From: Adonisia turfae CCMR0081
Lineage (GTDB): Bacteria; Cyanobacteriota; Cyanobacteriia; Phormidesmidales; Phormidesmidaceae
DNA: 64,000 nucleotides
Direction: 5' to 3'
Assembly (NCBI RefSeq): GCF_011009555.1
Contig: NZ_QXHD01000004.1
Location: 2,129,985-2,193,984 of the forward strand
Below are positions 62,909-64,000 of the stretch, piece after piece. Made by a program: the position numbers and the translations under genes. A model generated the notes under the pieces. That model was not told the origin of the DNA. It made no database searches and worked only from the letters and a program-made list of their open reading frames with translations. Every line of letters begins with the position of its first letter. Positions within the stretch are counted from its first letter, which is position 1.

Positions 62909-64000
62909 ATGACATATGGACAAATCACTCAATCTAGTGACAATACATCTACAGGGGATAACAATATCGACGCCCTACTGCTTGAACATCGATGGGCAGA
63001 TACGACCGTAACGTTCAGTTTCACCAACAACTTTAAAAATGACTATGAGGAAGAAACAGATTATCCAGCCGAGTTTGAAAATGGATTTCAAACTCTAAAC
63101 GCCACCCAAAGATCTGTGGCTCGCGAATGGATGGATATGTATGAAAGTGTCTCTGGCTTAACATTAACGGAGCTAACGGGGGCTCAGGATCGGAATGCCA
63201 CTATCCGCATAGCAGAATCTAGTGCTGCCAATCCAGCTCGAGTCGGTGATTTCCCAGGAAGTACAGAGCATAGTGATAGTAGCTTTGCAGCTGGAGATAT
63301 TTGGTTTGACAACAACCAGTTTAACAATCCTCAAATGGGTGACTATGCCTATCTCACCTTTGGCCATGAAATTGGCCATGCATTAGGTCTTAAACATGGT
63401 CACAGCACGGAAGAGGGCGTGCAAGCAGTTGCCATGGATGCCAATCGAGACTCCATAGAATTCTCGGTGATGACTTACCGTTCTTACGTAGGCAGCCCAG
63501 TTAGGAGCTATACAATCGCACAAGATAGTTATCCCCAGTCCATGATGATGTATGACATCAGGGCTATACAAGAGATGTATGGTGCCAATTTTAACCATAA
63601 CTCCAACGATACAGTCTATAGGTTTTCAACAGACACGGGGGAACTGTCGATCAACGGTGTTGGTCAAGGGCAACCGGTTGGGAATAAAGTCTTCCGTACC
63701 ATTTGGGATGGCAATGGTAATGACACCTACGATTTCTCTAACTATACGACCAATCTCTCCGTTGACTTACGCCCTGGCAAATGGAGCAATTTAGATAGAG
63801 ATGGTAACTTTCAACAGGCAGAGCTAGGTCCCAATCAGCACGCCCAGGGTCATGTTTATAATGCTCTTCAGTACGATGGGGATAATCGCTCATTAATCGA
63901 AAATGCCAATGGTGGTTCCGGTGACGACATCATCCACGGCAATAACGCTGATAACGTGCTCCGAGGTAAGGCAGGCAATGACGTTCTTCGTGGTTATTTA
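62909..64000 (+). CDS. Serralysin-like M10 metalloprotease with RTX repeats (3' truncated by window)
   Basis: 364 residues visible from the ATG at 62909 (MTYGQITQSSDNTSTGDNNI); the frame is still open at the window end. The zinc-binding HExxHxxGxxH is complete in HEIGHALGLKHGH (about 153-165) and the Met-turn is SVMTYRSY (about 189-196), as in serralysins. An RTX-type calcium-binding region begins about 330 (GGSGDDIIHGNNADN, then GKAGNDVLRG). No N-terminal signal peptide, as expected for type I secretion with a C-terminal signal. An exported calcium-dependent protease. It starts 288 bases after the TPS gene. Confidence 0.93.
   Translation, partial: MTYGQITQSSDNTSTGDNNIDALLLEHRWADTTVTFSFTNNFKNDYEEETDYPAEFENGFQTLNATQRSVAREWMDMYESVSGLTLTELTGAQDRNATIRIAESSAANPARVGDFPGSTEHSDSSFAAGDIWFDNNQFNNPQMGDYAYLTFGHEIGHALGLKHGHSTEEGVQAVAMDANRDSIEFSVMTYRSYVGSPVRSYTIAQDSYPQSMMMYDIRAIQEMYGANFNHNSNDTVYRFSTDTGELSINGVGQGQPVGNKVFRTIWDGNGNDTYDFSNYTTNLSVDLRPGKWSNLDRDGNFQQAELGPNQHAQGHVYNALQYDGDNRSLIENANGGSGDDIIHGNNADNVLRGKAGNDVLRGYL

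Overview
This window comes from a cyanobacterial chromosome. About thirty copies of the cyanobacterial HIP1 octamer (GCGATCGC) can be counted by eye. Many genes belong to families largely confined to cyanobacteria: DUF6464, DUF3134, DUF760, a PAP/fibrillin protein, DUF4079, and the NdhF3-NdhD3-CupA-CupS inducible CO2-uptake module. I see no transposase, integrase, CRISPR array, tRNA or rRNA. Base composition is moderate, and genes are packed on both strands with many convergent and divergent junctions. The genus cannot be fixed from the sequence alone; the mix suits a filamentous or large-genome cyanobacterium.

Layout. 1-5.5 kb holds the 3' part of aspS, a DUF6464 protein, pyrG and a periplasmic N-acetylmuramoyl-L-alanine amidase. 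5.5-11.1 kb is a redox and regulator stretch: an aldo/keto reductase divergent from a LysR regulator, then an AraC regulator, a DUF4079 membrane protein and a Tat-type flavin amine oxidase. 11.3-18.8 kb holds an exported 40-residue-repeat protein, an FAD-linked oxidase, mraY, DUF3134, a PAP/fibrillin protein and a RecB-like nuclease. 19.1-24.5 kb is the ndhF3-ndhD3-cupA-cupS operon, preceded by repeated dyads and followed by an unlisted 51-codon membrane ORF. 24.7-29.8 kb holds ribF, an AEC transporter, a queuosine-precursor transporter, an AraC regulator and a membrane-anchored SagB-type nitroreductase. 30.2-34.8 kb is a signalling block: a CHASE3-like histidine kinase, a NarL-type regulator, a membrane-anchored carbonic-anhydrase-like protein that has lost its zinc site, an OmpR-type regulator and a lone receiver. 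34.8-42.6 kb holds a CNNM/CorC protein, ilvE, a TrmB-like regulator, a VOC protein, a Panacea-type toxin-antitoxin-like pair, a MoxR ATPase, a dienelactone-hydrolase lipoprotein and a secreted nuclease. 42.9-47.1 kb holds nickel superoxide dismutase with its maturation protease, a GNAT acetyltransferase, a thioesterase, a universal stress protein, scpB and DUF760. 47.2-53.6 kb holds an HtrA protease, an NlpD-like LysM/degenerate-M23 protein, an unknown basic membrane protein, an HDAC-family protein, trhO and an M48 protease. 53.6-55.7 kb holds three tandem AIM24 genes feeding into the M48 gene. 55.9-64 kb holds a TPR-CHAT protein divergent from a TPS-type filamentous haemagglutinin, then a serralysin-like RTX metalloprotease cut by the window end.

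How the genes fit together. Three clear functional modules stand out: NDH-1MS CO2 uptake; NiSOD with SodX; and an outer-surface/protease block (CHAT, TPS exoprotein, RTX protease). Cell-wall functions are scattered (amidase, MraY, NlpD-like protein). The least explained items are the acatalytic alpha-carbonic-anhydrase relative in the two-component cluster, the Panacea-linked putative toxin, the small ORF behind cupS, and the 40-residue repeat protein. Functional calls rest on motif recognition without database searches.
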